Assembly (NCBI GenBank): GCA_016903675.1
Contig: JADQBA010000289.1
Span: 1-5,884, forward strand
DNA length: 5,884 nt
Source of the DNA: Stigonema ocellatum SAG 48.90 = DSM 106950
Lineage (GTDB): Bacteria > Cyanobacteriota > Cyanobacteriia > Cyanobacteriales > Nostocaceae
Direction of reading: 5' to 3'
Position 1 is the first letter of the stretch, and every line of letters starts with the position of its first letter. The position numbers were made by a program, and so were the translations under genes. This document shows, piece after piece, positions 5,882 through 5,884 of this stretch. The notes under the pieces are model-generated. The model saw nothing but the letters and a program-made list of their open reading frames with translations, made no database searches and had not been told where the DNA came from.

Positions 5882-5884
5882 GGT
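5748..5884. repeat. Terminal direct repeat, right copy
   Basis: Exact match of 1-137. It contains the C-terminal 43 codons of the GUN4 remnant. If the ends are joined, the closed sequence has 5747 bp and the remnant is followed by the terminator at 215-240. Confidence 0.97.

Noticed and set aside
1..5884. Plasmid origin or replication gene
   Set aside because: No Rep-like protein, iteron array or DnaA-box cluster is visible, so the circular reading is not backed by replication functions.

Overview
The window looks like accessory DNA from a filamentous cyanobacterium, probably of the Nostocales. The signs are two copies of the HIP1 octamer GCGATCGC, short heptamer tandem arrays, a GUN4-domain remnant, and a PIN/antitoxin pair of the type common in cyanobacteria. 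Base composition is AT-rich to moderate. This assignment is inference from signatures, not from a search.

Layout. Bases 1-134 are the 3' end of a GUN4-domain gene remnant, followed by an intrinsic terminator (215-240). On the minus strand, 263-474 holds two short gene pieces: a probable transposase N-terminal fragment and the N-terminus of an HNH endonuclease. A heptamer array (345-372) lies exactly between them. On the plus strand, 597-1148 is a toxin-antitoxin operon with an intact antitoxin-like ORF and a PIN toxin cut to 58 codons. Bases 1149-1480 hold no gene I can name. Bases 1481-1791 are the 5' part of an ISAs1-like insertion sequence on the minus strand. A strong hairpin with a T tract (1805-1845) points toward the 3' end of the one large gene. 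That gene (1846-5343, minus) encodes an intact 1165-residue SNF2-type helicase with a C-terminal DUF3883/NOV_C domain that shows a PD-(D/E)XK-like D...EVK signature. Upstream of it come a second heptamer array (5474-5501) and the 5'-truncated GUN4 remnant, which runs to 5881.

The first 137 bases are identical to the last 137 (1-137 = 5748-5884). The simplest reading is a circular sequence of 5747 bp written with overlapping ends; a tandem duplication or an assembly-graph loop are alternatives. No replication, mobilisation or partition gene is visible, so a self-replicating plasmid is not supported by gene content.

Together, one apparently functional gene (a helicase with a nuclease-like tail, a family seen in defence neighbourhoods) sits among at least five broken genes or elements. 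This is the pattern of a decaying defence/mobile-element island. The helicase has none of the methylase or other partners with which relatives usually occur.
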